This document shows positions 48,741-60,308 of a stretch of 64,000 nucleotides of DNA, piece by piece; within the stretch, counting starts at the first letter, position 1; every line of letters begins with the position of its first letter. The notes under the pieces are model-generated. The model saw nothing but the letters and a program-made list of their open reading frames with translations, did no database searches and had not been told where the DNA came from. The stretch lies in the NCBI RefSeq assembly GCF_041296385.1, contig NC_091022.1, positions 21,533,967 to 21,597,966 of the forward strand, in the 5' to 3' direction. A program made the translations under genes and the position numbers. The stretch is from Aphelocoma coerulescens. Its lineage: Eukaryota > Chordata > Aves > Passeriformes > Corvidae.

Positions 48741-51700
48741 GGCATGACATATTGAAAGCTTTCTTCACAAAAATAAAAATACTCTGGAATATATTGATTT
48801 CTTTTTTTTTTATTCTTTTTTCGTTCCTGTTAAATGCAACCCTTAGATGAGTCTTCTCACCTTAGGCAGTTTTGAGTCTAGAATTCTGTGAGTTGGTGAA
48901 AGTGAAAAGAAAATTATGACCTTGTTGAATCTACTTAAAAGATTCAGAAGGCCAAAAACCATGAAAGGACTTCACCATGTCCATTAGAAACCCTTCATAG
49001 GTGGTGTATTTTCACTGCATACAATATGGACTTGGATGCTTTCAGGATTTTCAATGCACTGGATTTTTGCACCGAAGAAAATCAACTCTGGCATCAGAAT
49101 GAAAAACGTTATAAATTGTACTATTGTATTCTGTAGTTTCTGAGCCCTTAGAAAATGTGCTTTGTCACCTGTGTTTTGTAAATTCTGGTTTGGCATATTG
49201 ATTTGTTCTTCCTGGAATTTACTGATGAATGTATGCTAAGAGGGTTTTGTCTGTATAATATATTGATATTTGTGAAGAAAAGAGCAAATTTGTGCATGTG
49301 TAGAAACACGTCTGTCAGCGAGGAGAAGCTTTTGCCCTGTGCTTTTGGAAATAGTTCTCAACCTTAATCAAAATAAAGCTTACCTGATCCATCCATGGTG
49401 TAAGTACGAGACATGTATCTGTAGAAGTTATTAGGAATTATTTATAATCACACATAATATCGGGGCAGTATATTTTTCTTAGAATATGGTTCTGAGTGTT
49501 TTCCTATTGTACGGCACATACAAATCCGAGTGCATTACAGTTTTTGTCCTTTTTTCTTCCAATGTGATTGTGGCATCCCAGCCTCAGGTGAGGGGAGGTG
49601 AACTGTCAGAGCTGTGTGAGCCTTGGAGGGCTGCAGAGAAGCCACGGAGGCTTCCAGAGAACAGGGAAAACAGCAGTGTGGTGCAGCTTGAGTATTAAAG
49701 CCTTAGGTTTTTTCTTGAAAGATTTTCTAGGATTGGAGACGTTGAAGGTACAAAATGACCCATTATGGGAAGGTAAACATTTGCCTGCTCCACCTCTTTG
49801 TGGCACTTCTTGGTGAAGAGCTGGAATTGTTTTCAGTAGCAGGTGTAAGCACCAGGAATAGGGATTAAAACAAAAGCATTCCTACTGTCCTTACAGTTCT
49901 GTAAACTGATATTGTGGTAGACAATACGAGACATTCCCAGTCCCTCTGCCAACATCAATGTGACTTAAAGGGAAAGAGAAACAGCCTGTGGGATGGGTCT
50001 GAGCAGCATTCCTGGTGCTGGATGTCTGGATCTATGCACAATGTGTTGGGTTTGGAGCTTGTTCTTTTGGACAGTGTCCTTCAAAAGCAATGACTTTGTA
50101 TCTGAAATCTGATATAATGGTGACTGTTCTTAAAATCACAAAATGTTTTTTTTCCCCTCAGCAATTTCTAATACAACAATCAAGTAAAATCTGTTAACGC
50201 ACAGACCATGTAGAAATGTGTAGACCCACTACAAAAATGAATCCTACAGAATTCCTTGGAGGATTTCCTTATTTTCCTTTCTTAATCTAACTCTTTTTCA
50301 ATTGTAGTAAATATTCTAATCAAATATTTATTTTATAGGCAAGTTTTGCCACACTTTTAAAAGTGTATAAAGTGAAGCTGATAGAGCTTTGTGCCTTGTT
50401 GCAGTTGCACTTATTTGGACTCCTCAGGCCTTATTCAATTTTTTTCTTTCCCTCTTTCAGCCACCTTTTGCAGGAAGTGGTAGAAACAGCTACAGAACTC
50501 AGCTGAATTTTGCCAGTAGCAGAAGATACAAAGATTCTGTCTTTTTAAAAGCTTATCTGCTATGGGAAAAGGAGGCAATCAGGTGGGTTATTAAAATGCA
50601 ATTTGTGGATAGAGGCACTCAGTAAGTGTGCATGTGAAAGTGATTACATTGAAGTGAGAACAACAGTTTGACTGGAATGCAGCAAACTATGCTTCAGGCA
50701 TTTTTAACATTTTTGTATGCACAGAAGTGAAGAGTTGAAATGGATCATTCTGAGACACCTCAAAGTTGCCTGTGCTACACCTCTGAGACAGTATTTTATA
50801 TGCTGTGATAACTTTTATTCCTTGAACAGTTACTGTCTGAAAGCAAGTACAGAAATGTCACAGAATTGTCTGTAATTGTGTTTTGTATATTTATTTTTTA
50901 ATTTAAAGTTAGTAATCTTTTCATTTTCCCTGGGAGGCCTTCAAGCTCAGTTTGGAATGTGGGCTCTGGGAACCAGCCATGCCACCCTCAGTCACAAACC
51001 ATTTGTGTTTTGCAGGCCAAGTGTGCTTTGCAGTATAGATGCTTTCTCCAAGGTGCACAAATGATCTTTTAAATGGAATCCAGAAGACAAGCCAGATGGT
51101 AGTTTCTTGGTGTTTCTTTGCATGGGAACTTTTAGAGCAGAATTGAATTTCAGCATTTTGCGACTCTGCATGGATAGGTCTGTGAACCAAGCATGCCCAT
51201 GCTTGCAGAACTCAGTGTATTCATGTCTGCACCCTGTACTGTGGAACTGCATTGACAGGTCCTGCCATGGGGTTTTAAGACATTGTTTAGAACACTCATG
51301 GATGATAAAAATAGAAGTTGATCATTTCAGTTTTTCAGCTCTCTTTCAGGATCCCATGTTAAAGTGCATTTTTATTATTGAACTGAAGAAATGGTAGGTC
51401 ATCTGTAGGGTTGTACTCATATCCAGGTACTCTCCTGTCCCCTGGAGTGCCTGTGAGCAGGCCCAAGGGCTGACACCATGTGTGACTAAACTGTGCTTCT
51501 GTTACAGACTTAAAACTGAGGTTCCTACAAAAAATGAGTGGAGAAAGAAACATGAGCAGGGGGGAGACAATCAGTGTTCCTTGGTCTATGCCAGCTGAAA
51601 ATTTTCATATTTAATGACTTACCATGAAGTGCTGTTCTCTTGGCATAAGCAAATACCTGAGACTGTTCACAGGTATCTTCACAAACATCATGTGTGTCTC

Positions 51701-54700
51701 TTCTAGAGAGCAGAGGGGATTTTTCTTTTGGTTGGTTTTTCCCCCTGAAAGCTGGTGTCTGTTACTGATTAAAGAAAAGCAAATGGAATCTCAGTCTAAT
51801 TCTCTTGCCTGCACATTGAGCCCATTTCCATCTCTTGTTTCAGGAGTCAGGGATTTTTATTCTCAGTTGCCACATCCACAGAATGTACTGGAAGTAAATG
51901 GAACTTGTGGCCCAGTCTGCCTTCAGATAAGCATCATTGCATGCTGGAGCAGGGCTGAGTTGCACTAAATCAGTGATTTGCAAAGGGGCTGAGGCCAGGT
52001 TCAGCTGTGAATTTATCCTGGGTGGAGAGGATTTGTGCAGTGATGAGGACAGGAAGGTGTTGCACTGTATTCCTGTGAGAGGGGCTGGAAGGACCAGCTG
52101 AGGCAGGGCAAGGGAAGTCTGCAGCCCTGGCAATCCTGATACTGACAGCAAGTCAGTAAGGGGTTTTTTGATGTTAGAGAACTGCTGCTTTCTCTTCTCT
52201 GATGGATGCTTAGAAGGAAGGAATAAAAAGGAAGTTTCTGATCTGAAGGCTTCCCTAATTATCCACTCAGTATAGCTGAGGAAATGAGATGCTGCTGGTT
52301 TCTGGTAAAGAGTGAGGATTTGATCCAGTACTTTGCATTGTGGAGTGAAAAGCTTTTATGTGGTCAGGATTATTTGGACTTGATAAAAATAGACAAACTG
52401 GAAGGCAATCCACAAAGTGATAATGGTGCATTTCAGAGAGTCTGTGGTATTTGGAGAGAAGACAACCTTTGTATATGGTACAGTGTGGGGACAAGGATTG
52501 GGACAAGAAAACTCAGTGTCCTCATGTACAGATCTTCAGCTCTGTTACAGAGCTCTGTGTGACCTGGTAGAATTTTATCATGCTTCCAGACTAATTCACC
52601 TTTGGATTGACACAAGCATAAAATATTTCACCCAGGAGACTAATCTATCCATAAAGTTATGAACTGCAGGAAAAAGCAGTGTATGTAATGAAAGTGTCTT
52701 CTCAACCATGTGAAGATCAAATTCACGCTGGAGCTGAGAGAGGAAAGTTGGGGCTCAGTAGCAATAGTTGTCCTGCAGTTGTCTCTTTTCAGTATTCTAC
52801 AAATGAATCACATGTGCCACAAAAACTCTTCTATCACTTCAGCACTTCTGTACAATAATGAACATAATAGTTTTTTGCATTTCTTAAGTGGTGAAAGGCA
52901 AATTTTAAAAATGGAGAAAGTTTCTCATGGAAGAGAATCTCTGTACTCTAATTTATTTCTGCTTTCCCTCTTTCTGTAAACTTTTAAAAATAAAAAGCTT
53001 TCATGAAATGTATCTTGAAAGTGTCTTGTGTTTTGTAATGAAAACTTGCATAGGCTGCATAACATACTCTGAAATCAGCATTTCTTAGAACTCATTTCAC
53101 TTGCAAGTTCTCTAAGACCGAGTTACTTTTTCTCCCCTAATGAGGATTTCTGCCTAAATTAGTGATTAAATTGATAATGTTTAAGGTTTCCATTCAAGGA
53201 TGCACATCTATTAATGTTTGATTGTGCCATGTCTTCTTCCTCATGCAGATTATAGATTTAACTTTTTTTCCTTTCTTTCTTTTCAGGTCTGTGAATAACA
53301 CCAAAGCCTTGGCCAGTACTAAGCCAGTTTGGCTGCTTTGGCCAACAGGCTTAATAGAGATGCAAATTGTATTGGCCTGAATTATTTTAGTGTTGTTTAC
53401 AGCAATCCCTTGAACAAAACAAGCCCCATGAGAAGCAGACTGTTTGGACAGTGCAACAGCTGTGCTGGCAAAGCTCAGCCTAGGGGGTCTTCCCTATGAA
53501 AGTGGCATTTTTCACACTGCAGTTGACATGGCTTTGGTGACTGACAGTTCAGCAGAGACCAGGCCACCAGGCTGTGGTTTATTTGGGAGATTCATGGCAT
53601 GTCACACTAGTCCCTGTGACAAAACTGACTAATCTGAAATAGCAAATAGGTTTTCTTTCTTGTCCTGACTTACTGGAATAATGCTCTTATATTAAATGTT
53701 TGACTAGGCCCACTGGTTCTGCATGTAATGAGTATTCTAAACTTAGGCTCTGTCCTTTATGTCCAGCTCCAATATAATGGTACTTACTTCCTTTGTCAAA
53801 TGCTTTGATACTTAGCAACAAAGAGCCTCACTAAACATTAGATTATGTCTGATTTTCATTAAATTGCATATTTTGTACTGGTTTTCCTGTCCAGGTTAAG
53901 TTTGTAGCTCAAAATATTATGGCTCAAATTGTGGTGATTTTAGGGTCCCCTTACCTCCCTTGGTCTTTATAGTGCATATGGGATGGTAAATAGGATCAAT
54001 GGGGTCATCAGTGTATCATTGCAATGTATGTTTGTATTTTGTGCAGTTCTTTTACATACCCTTCTCTGCAGTGGTCCCTGTGTTTGTATTTTTTATATAT
54101 ATAGAAGGCTTTCTGCACTTGCTGATGTTGCTTGTTTCTTTAATCTGCTCCTTCTCTGCAGCATCATTTGCAATGGAGGAATGAGGAAGAGCTTTTCAGT
54201 GTTTCATGTAATGCCCATCTACACATGTACAGCTGCAGTAAAAAATAATGGTGTGATGGGAATGTTCCAATTTTCTCCAACACAAATGGGCAGTGCCACT
54301 GAATACCACTTTCAGTTTTGGCCTTATGTGCAGCAAGGATGCAATGGGGAAGCATATCCCCACAGGATATAAATCTGTTCACTCCTTTTGCCTTTGTGTT
54401 AAAACATAAGCCTAACCTAAGCTCTTGCCTTAAACGAAGCCACACCAAATGGTTCCCTTCAGAATTTCCTTTGTTTGCCATTAACAGACTCTCACCATGC
54501 TGTATGTTTGGATTCTAATAGGCTCCAACTGATCTGGCAGCCAAAGTTAAGTCAGCAAAGTCCTAAAACCTTACACCTTGCTAAATACAAGTTGTTCCCT
54601 TTATCTTCCCTGTATTCAGGAAGTAGCTAGTGTCCTAAAAGCTACTGATGTAATTTTAACACCTGTCTGGGCTGTGTGAAGAAGCTGGCAAATTTAAATA

Positions 54701-56288
54701 TCACTAGAGATCTCCTAAAGCAGACAAACCTGATCTCAGAAATCAAATTATTAAGATGACTTTCTGTGTTTATTAAAAAGGGTGTCCAGTTTTGCTCTCC
54801 ATCTGTGCTGGATGCTTTGCATTGCTTTCAGTAAAATGAGAATGCAGTTCCTGTGTTAGATCTCGTGGTGGGCCCAGCACATGGAGAGTATGGCAAGGCT
54901 GGAACTGGGCTTTGTGATGTTCACTGGATACATTTTTTATATTTTTTATTTATCTATTTATTTAAATGCAGTCTAGCTCCTGCATCTAGGAATGGCCTAT
55001 GGTAGATACCAAGGGAATAGCACAGAAAAATAGAGGAAAATATATTGTGACATTTTTCCTGTGGAATTCTGCTTGTACCCTTAAGCTATGCTGTATCCCC
55101 TTAGCCTTTTTTTCCTATGTTCAGGTAGGTTCCATAGGGTGAGGATCTTTCTTTTTTTTTCTCTGTGTTAACTGAAGCTTCTTTCAAAGTCTTTTGCAAA
55201 CCTCGTTGTGGAATTCCAAGTGGATCCATCACTTGGATCTCTTCTTCCCCTTGCTTCAGAGAAGCTTGAAGAACTCTAAATAGATTTGCAAGGCAGGGTT
55301 TTGCTTGCAAAAGCTGCATTTGCATCTTAGCCAGTGTATCTCCTTTATGACTCCTAGTTTTGTTTTTACAGTTTTCCATCTGTTTGTCTGGATTGCTGAG
55401 GTTGTCTGTGGTTTTCCTGTCTGTTCTGTTCTTCCTGACAACTCCTGGTCAGAGCATTCCATAGCAGACAGGGACACTGTGTGTGATCATCTCTGTGCAA
55501 CTTCTCTGGCGTGGCCTGGTCTTCAGTGCCAGGCAGGACAAAGAGATGTGTCCCTTTCTCCTGGCAGTCCTGGCAGCCATGTGCTCTCTGCTGGCACCCC
55601 TGGAGGGGGCCCAGCACCGAGGGGATGCTGTTTCAGGGACTGGTTCCACACGTCTGCCTTTGCCATGGAGTCTGTTTCACAGCTGGCCAAGGTGAAATCA
55701 CCAGCTTTGCTTCTACTGTGATGCTGAATCTCCATCCACACGCTGGTCAAAGGGCATCATTTGGCATTTCATGTTTTGGTGTCATTTTCAGTGTGGAAAA
55801 CATTTAACAGTCTAGTGGTTTGAAGGGCATTTAGCATAAGCAGTGCCATTTGACAGCAATTTTATAAAGGAGTCTTTGCATTTTATACTTTTCTGCTTCA
55901 GCACAGAGAAATTTCACTCCACCTTAGACATTTGCCCTTTCATATTTCTTAGGGTTTTTTAAAGAATATTTCCTAGATTTTTATTAAAGAAGATTGTCCT
56001 TCTTTTTTTTTCTTTCTCCTTACAAAATCATATGCTTGCGATATGCAAGGTGTGCTTTTGCAGCAGGCAGCTGGAAATTCAAAGTGATCAGCATGAACTG
56101 GTGGTCCAGGGAAGAAAGAAGTACTGGTGCCTGTAAGGTTTCTGTACTTTTGCGGTGTAACTTTTGCTGCCTTACTCTTTGACTGGTTAACTGCTTACTA
56201 TTTTTTTTTTAATCCCTAAGCTATGTTTTAAATTGAATTAGAAATTGCATCTCCTTGCATCAGATAAAATAATTAACTTTCATTACAG
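48741..56288. other. Spacer downstream of the + gene
   Basis: No supported gene. An AT-rich simple stretch (TATTT/TTTAT) lies at about 54931-54969. Around 55101-55750 the - strand has overlapping open frames in several registers, which could be a decayed coding or transposon remnant; no family could be named. The rest is ordinary AT-rich non-coding DNA. Confidence 0.45.
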
Positions 56289-56448
56289 GAATTATTATCA
56301 GCATTTGTCAAAGAATTTTTGTGGCACCTATGATCAACTTACAGAATACTGCAAAGAAATCTGTGCAGGACAGCCATTGCTGTTGAGCCAGGACATTACA
56401 CTCCATCAGCTCCAGCCTGAGTTTGATCTTCATATTCCAGGGGAATAA
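56289..56448 (+). CDS. Orphan candidate terminal exon, unrecognised
   Basis: The acceptor TTAACTTTCATTACAG is followed by a frame entered in phase 2, with 52 residues beginning NYYQHLSKNFCGTYDQLTEY and ending LHIPGE at TAA. The stop overlaps an AATAAA (56444-56449), with T-rich sequence shortly after 56468, so stop and poly(A) signal coincide. The peptide has a normal amino-acid mix with three cysteines. Its phase does not match the 26206-26281 exon, so it would belong to another transcript or be a spliced long non-coding RNA. No upstream partner exon was found. Confidence 0.3.
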
Positions 56449-57980
56449 AGCTAGACAGCACAAGACACATTTTATTCCTTACTCTTTAGATTCCCCTCAC
56501 CCCGTTCCCCAATATTTTTCCAGCTATTTTTATATTACTGTTTCCTTGTGACCTTAGAGGTACTTTGGATAAAAATCACTTTGTTTCCTGTGAAGTTCGC
56601 CTGGAAAATACAGCAGGACAAGTCCCAGGTAAGCAGCTCCAGAAGGATTTTATTAGTTTACTGACATGTTCATCTGTATGAATATGTACCACTGTGTGTT
56701 CTGCTGGATCAAGCCAGGGCTTCCATTTCCTCAGTTTCCTTACCAAGAATGAAGTGTTAACTTGTCTTTCTGAGGTGCTTGAGCACTTTGGGTGGAATGT
56801 TTCTCCAAGTGCATCATGGTTTTGCTTTGTACCATGGTGCTGCCACCATTGAGCCAACAGAACACAAAGCAGCTGTGGTACTTTCTTCTTAGTTGCAGAA
56901 ATGTTTACTTTATCATTCTCAATTCCAGTTGCACATATCATGGCGTAAGAGCTACAGTTCTTCAAGATGAAAAATAGCTCCTCTGACAAAGCCAAGTGTA
57001 AAAGCCTAAAGGTATGCAAGAAGTTCAGAACTAAACTAACATAGATCTTAAAACTGCAGATGTCTGTAAACACTGTTTTGCAACAGCTTTTAATATGTGA
57101 AATGATGCGCTGCAGATCATGAATCGATCAAATTATGGTGAAGAGTGTGAGATGACAGCATAAAGCAGAGAATGGCAGCAATGCCTAGTTTGTACTACTT
57201 ATCCCTGGGCTGACAGCATTTTCTGTCATAAATCTGTTTGGTTTATAACTAGGCCATAAAACCTTACATCAGGCTGAAATGCAGCAGGATTCTGTAGTTC
57301 AAAAATTGTGCATTTATAGAGAAATACATCAGTGATTTGTTAATTAAAATTGCAGTGCTTTAACAGTTATTTACATTTCTTTTGCACTCTTATAACTTGT
57401 GCATTTTGGACTCGATTTATGTTCCATGTAAATCTGTGTGATCTATTTAAAACCTGCTGTCTCCTTCGCTTCATCAAATTCCTTTTTATATATACAGGTG
57501 TGACTTAGTCTTAGAAAATACACCTTCATACTTTTTGTAATTAGATGGGGGACCTTGCTGAATCTTCACAGGAAGTTGATGAGACTAAAGTGAGTTTGGG
57601 TTTGTTTTGTTTAAATGATCTGTATGAGGGTAGCAAGAACACACAGTTATTAACAGAAACTGAACAAGGAACGAGTTACAATGCTTAGCTTGGGTCTGTT
57701 AGGAGATTTAGTGTCAGTTTATTCCATGTTTCTTCATTTTCTTACTGCTTCTCCATATCTACTTGACACTGAGCAGTCTTGCAGACAGGGAGCAAGCCTG
57801 TGGAACACAATGGGGCCTGGCAAGTCCCTGTGTTCCTACAGAATACTAAAAGTATTTAAAGATAGTGTAGTCTATCTTTAAAGGATCTGGTTTTAACAAT
57901 AACGTAGCTAAACACATAGCATACACATCCTGCAGCCCTTGACTGACAGAAAAACAAAGAGCTCTAGTTTAAAATGACAA
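56449..57980. other. Non-coding spacer between convergent 3' ends
   Basis: No supported gene. A 165-codon - strand frame at 56576-57073 is the longest in the spacer but has no recognisable domain, acceptor or donor arrangement. I treat it as unproven. Confidence 0.4.
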
Positions 57981-60076
57981 GATCTTTTTATTATTGTATC
58001 AGTAATAAAACAAGGACGGTAGCATCAGAGGACCTACTGTGATCTGTACCATGTCTTGCAGTCACATTAGAAATGATCTGTAAATCAGTTTGACAGATTT
58101 CATCAGTTGGAGCAATATATGCTGGATACACACCCCAGTACACATGTTGAAAGGGATGTTCAAATTGCCATTAGTTCAAAACCCAGTCTGGTTTTTACAG
58201 AATACAGTGAAATCAAGTGGAAGGAATAAAACACCATCAGTGAAAGAAGGAGAGTTAAACACCAGCTGACAAGAGAAAGGTAACAAGCACTTGGCATTCA
58301 GTTTGTAAGCTGAGTGGTGTGTACCAGGAAGAACACCAAAATAAAGCTTTTAAGGCAAAATACATTATAGTTTCTTACTTTTTGATAGTGGGCAGGGCTG
58401 CAGCAGGACAGTGGCTCTTGGAGACCTACACTTCAGGTCCAGGCAGTGTTACAGAGGTGACACTGGTTTGCCCCTACCGGGACAGTTCACTTTGTCCCCA
58501 GAAAATCGGGGTATCTATGGGCAGCTGCAGCTATTGCTATCCAGTTTTGGAAAGAGGAAGACCATGGGTTATAAGGGGGTTTAAATGAGAGTGTTTGGTC
58601 CCAGTTCTACATCTTGCCTCTGAGGTTCAGCTTCTTGGATTTAGGTGTTTAAAGGTAGTATCTTTGTTCTAGCTTTTGCACTTGTCTAATGAGAGACACC
58701 TTTCATCACTTGAGGTACGTTTCATGCAATAGTTACTGATTACTTTGAAGAAATTTGAGATTTGATAGTTGTGAAGCAAAAGGAAAAGTAATTCTGTAAC
58801 TGAAATCTTCTTTATTCACAAGCTAAATGTACCCAGTAATTCCCACTGTGAGGTTCCATACACAGCAAGAGCATTGTCCTTCCCCTTGTCTTGCAGGGAC
58901 TTACCATGTACATACAGGTACTTAATGGAAAAAAAGAGCAGAGTTTAACTTTGCTCCTTTCAGGAGGACAATTTTGTACTCACGGAACTCTTTTCACATC
59001 CCAGCTTCAATGTGATCCAGAATCTCTGACATCAGTGGAGATCTTGGGACAGTGGAAGGCAGAGATTTTTGCAGGTGCAGTGCTGTGATCTCTCTGTCTC
59101 CTATGGCTGGTATTGTATTACTGGTAGCTGGCCTTCTGCATTCCAGAAGCTTGGGAACGTCGTGTGGAGCAGCTGTGGCCTGCTTCCTAGGCTGTTGCCT
59201 CAGGACAGTTGCTGGCAGACTCTTGCAGGAATACAAGAGGCAAAACAGAGCACAACTCCTGCAGCCTTAGCCTGTGTTCACTGAGAAGCTGCTGCCGTGG
59301 CCAGTGGGGGGTTTAGCTTTTTTCAGATAAATTTTGTTTGCCCTCCTTCCTCCCACCCCTATTTAAAAAACAGAAACTTGATAGCACAGCAGCAAATGCA
59401 CATTAATATCAAACAGAATTTTCACTACCGTTTTCGTATTAACATGCCATGTCAGAATGTAAAGTGAGCTGGATCTGCACATGGGACCACTCTTGCTCTT
59501 AAAGGCTTTAGGCTGGAACAGAGCCCAAAATTCTTAGAAGAAATCCAACATTTCCCGATTAAATATTAATTACATGCTATATAGAATTATATATTTCAAA
59601 CAAGTTTTATAAATAAAAAGCTAGGCCTTTCAAACCATCACCAATATTAATTTTGGATTTAAAAGATTATGAAAGATAAACAACCACATAATTGTGAATT
59701 AGAAAAATACTGGCCTAGGTTGCATAAAAACCTCCATTAAATAAATATGGAAAGTTTTCACTATGAAAATTCAGTGGCGTTGTACTTAAAAAAGCCATAA
59801 TGAATTAACCATCCCTTAATGACACTTAGGTTGTGTTTCACGAATCACAAACACACACAGGAAGTCAGATGGCCCCAAAAGGTGATGGACTGGGTTAATA
59901 CAGTCTAACAGAAAGTACTCTTGGTGTGTGCTGCTCCTCCATGCCAGCTCCCTGACTGCTGCTGCAGGTGCCAGCTGCAGACCCTGTTACTCTTCTCCTC
60001 CAGGCTGCCGTGCTGGCCCACAAGGTCCAAAGGCTGCTACGGGAGGTGACTGTGACTGAGCTTGTGCATCCATCCC
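57981..60076 (-). other. Probable 3'UTR region of the - strand gene
   Basis: This is downstream (on the - strand) of the stop codon at 60077. The - strand carries AATAAA at plus positions 58811-58816 and again at 57987-57992, implying 3'UTRs of roughly 1.3 or 2.1 kb. Which signal is used cannot be told from sequence. No other coding exon is supported here. Confidence 0.4.
58811..58816 (-). promoter_or_regulatory. Candidate poly(A) signal of the - strand gene
   Basis: AATAAA on the - strand about 1.26 kb past the stop codon. A second one, AATAAAAAG, lies at 57992-57987 and is an equally good candidate. Confidence 0.35.
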
Positions 60077-60308
60077 TCAGGCCAGTGGTTTCACCTCGGG
60101 GTGGGTTACAGTGAGCGGTTCTGGTTTCCAGTCTGGCTGGAAGAAGTGGATGTCGAATGTCCGTGCCCAGTTCTCGAAGACGCGTTTCTCGGTGATGAAG
60201 CGGTGGTGGCTGCCCTTGCGGCCCCGCTCGTGGGAAATGTACATTGTGCACTCGTCAGGTCCCAGAGGTTCATAGTAATGATAAGGTACTGAAAGATGAT
60301 TAGGATCC
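60077..60308 (-). CDS. Terminal coding exon of an unrecognised - strand gene
   Basis: On the - strand, acceptor CTTTTTTCCACAG opens a frame in phase 2 that runs 76 residues to TGA at 60079-60077. The peptide begins DPNHLSVPYHYYEPLGPDEC, has a basic centre (SHERGRKGSHHRF), an aromatic stretch (FENWARTFDIHFFQPDW) and a Pro-rich end (LTVTHPEVKPLA). Codon third positions are strongly G/C-biased compared with the flanking AT-rich DNA, which is typical of selected coding sequence. There is no transmembrane segment. Tyr/His/Trp-rich spacing suggests a folded domain end. The frame extends artificially into intron sequence to 60469. Upstream exons must lie above 60.3 kb; none was identified up to 64 kb. 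Family not recognised. Confidence 0.85.

Noticed and set aside
56576..57073. 165-codon - strand frame
   Set aside because: Longest non-repeat frame in the spacer but with no recognisable motif or transcript signal. Could be a chance frame.
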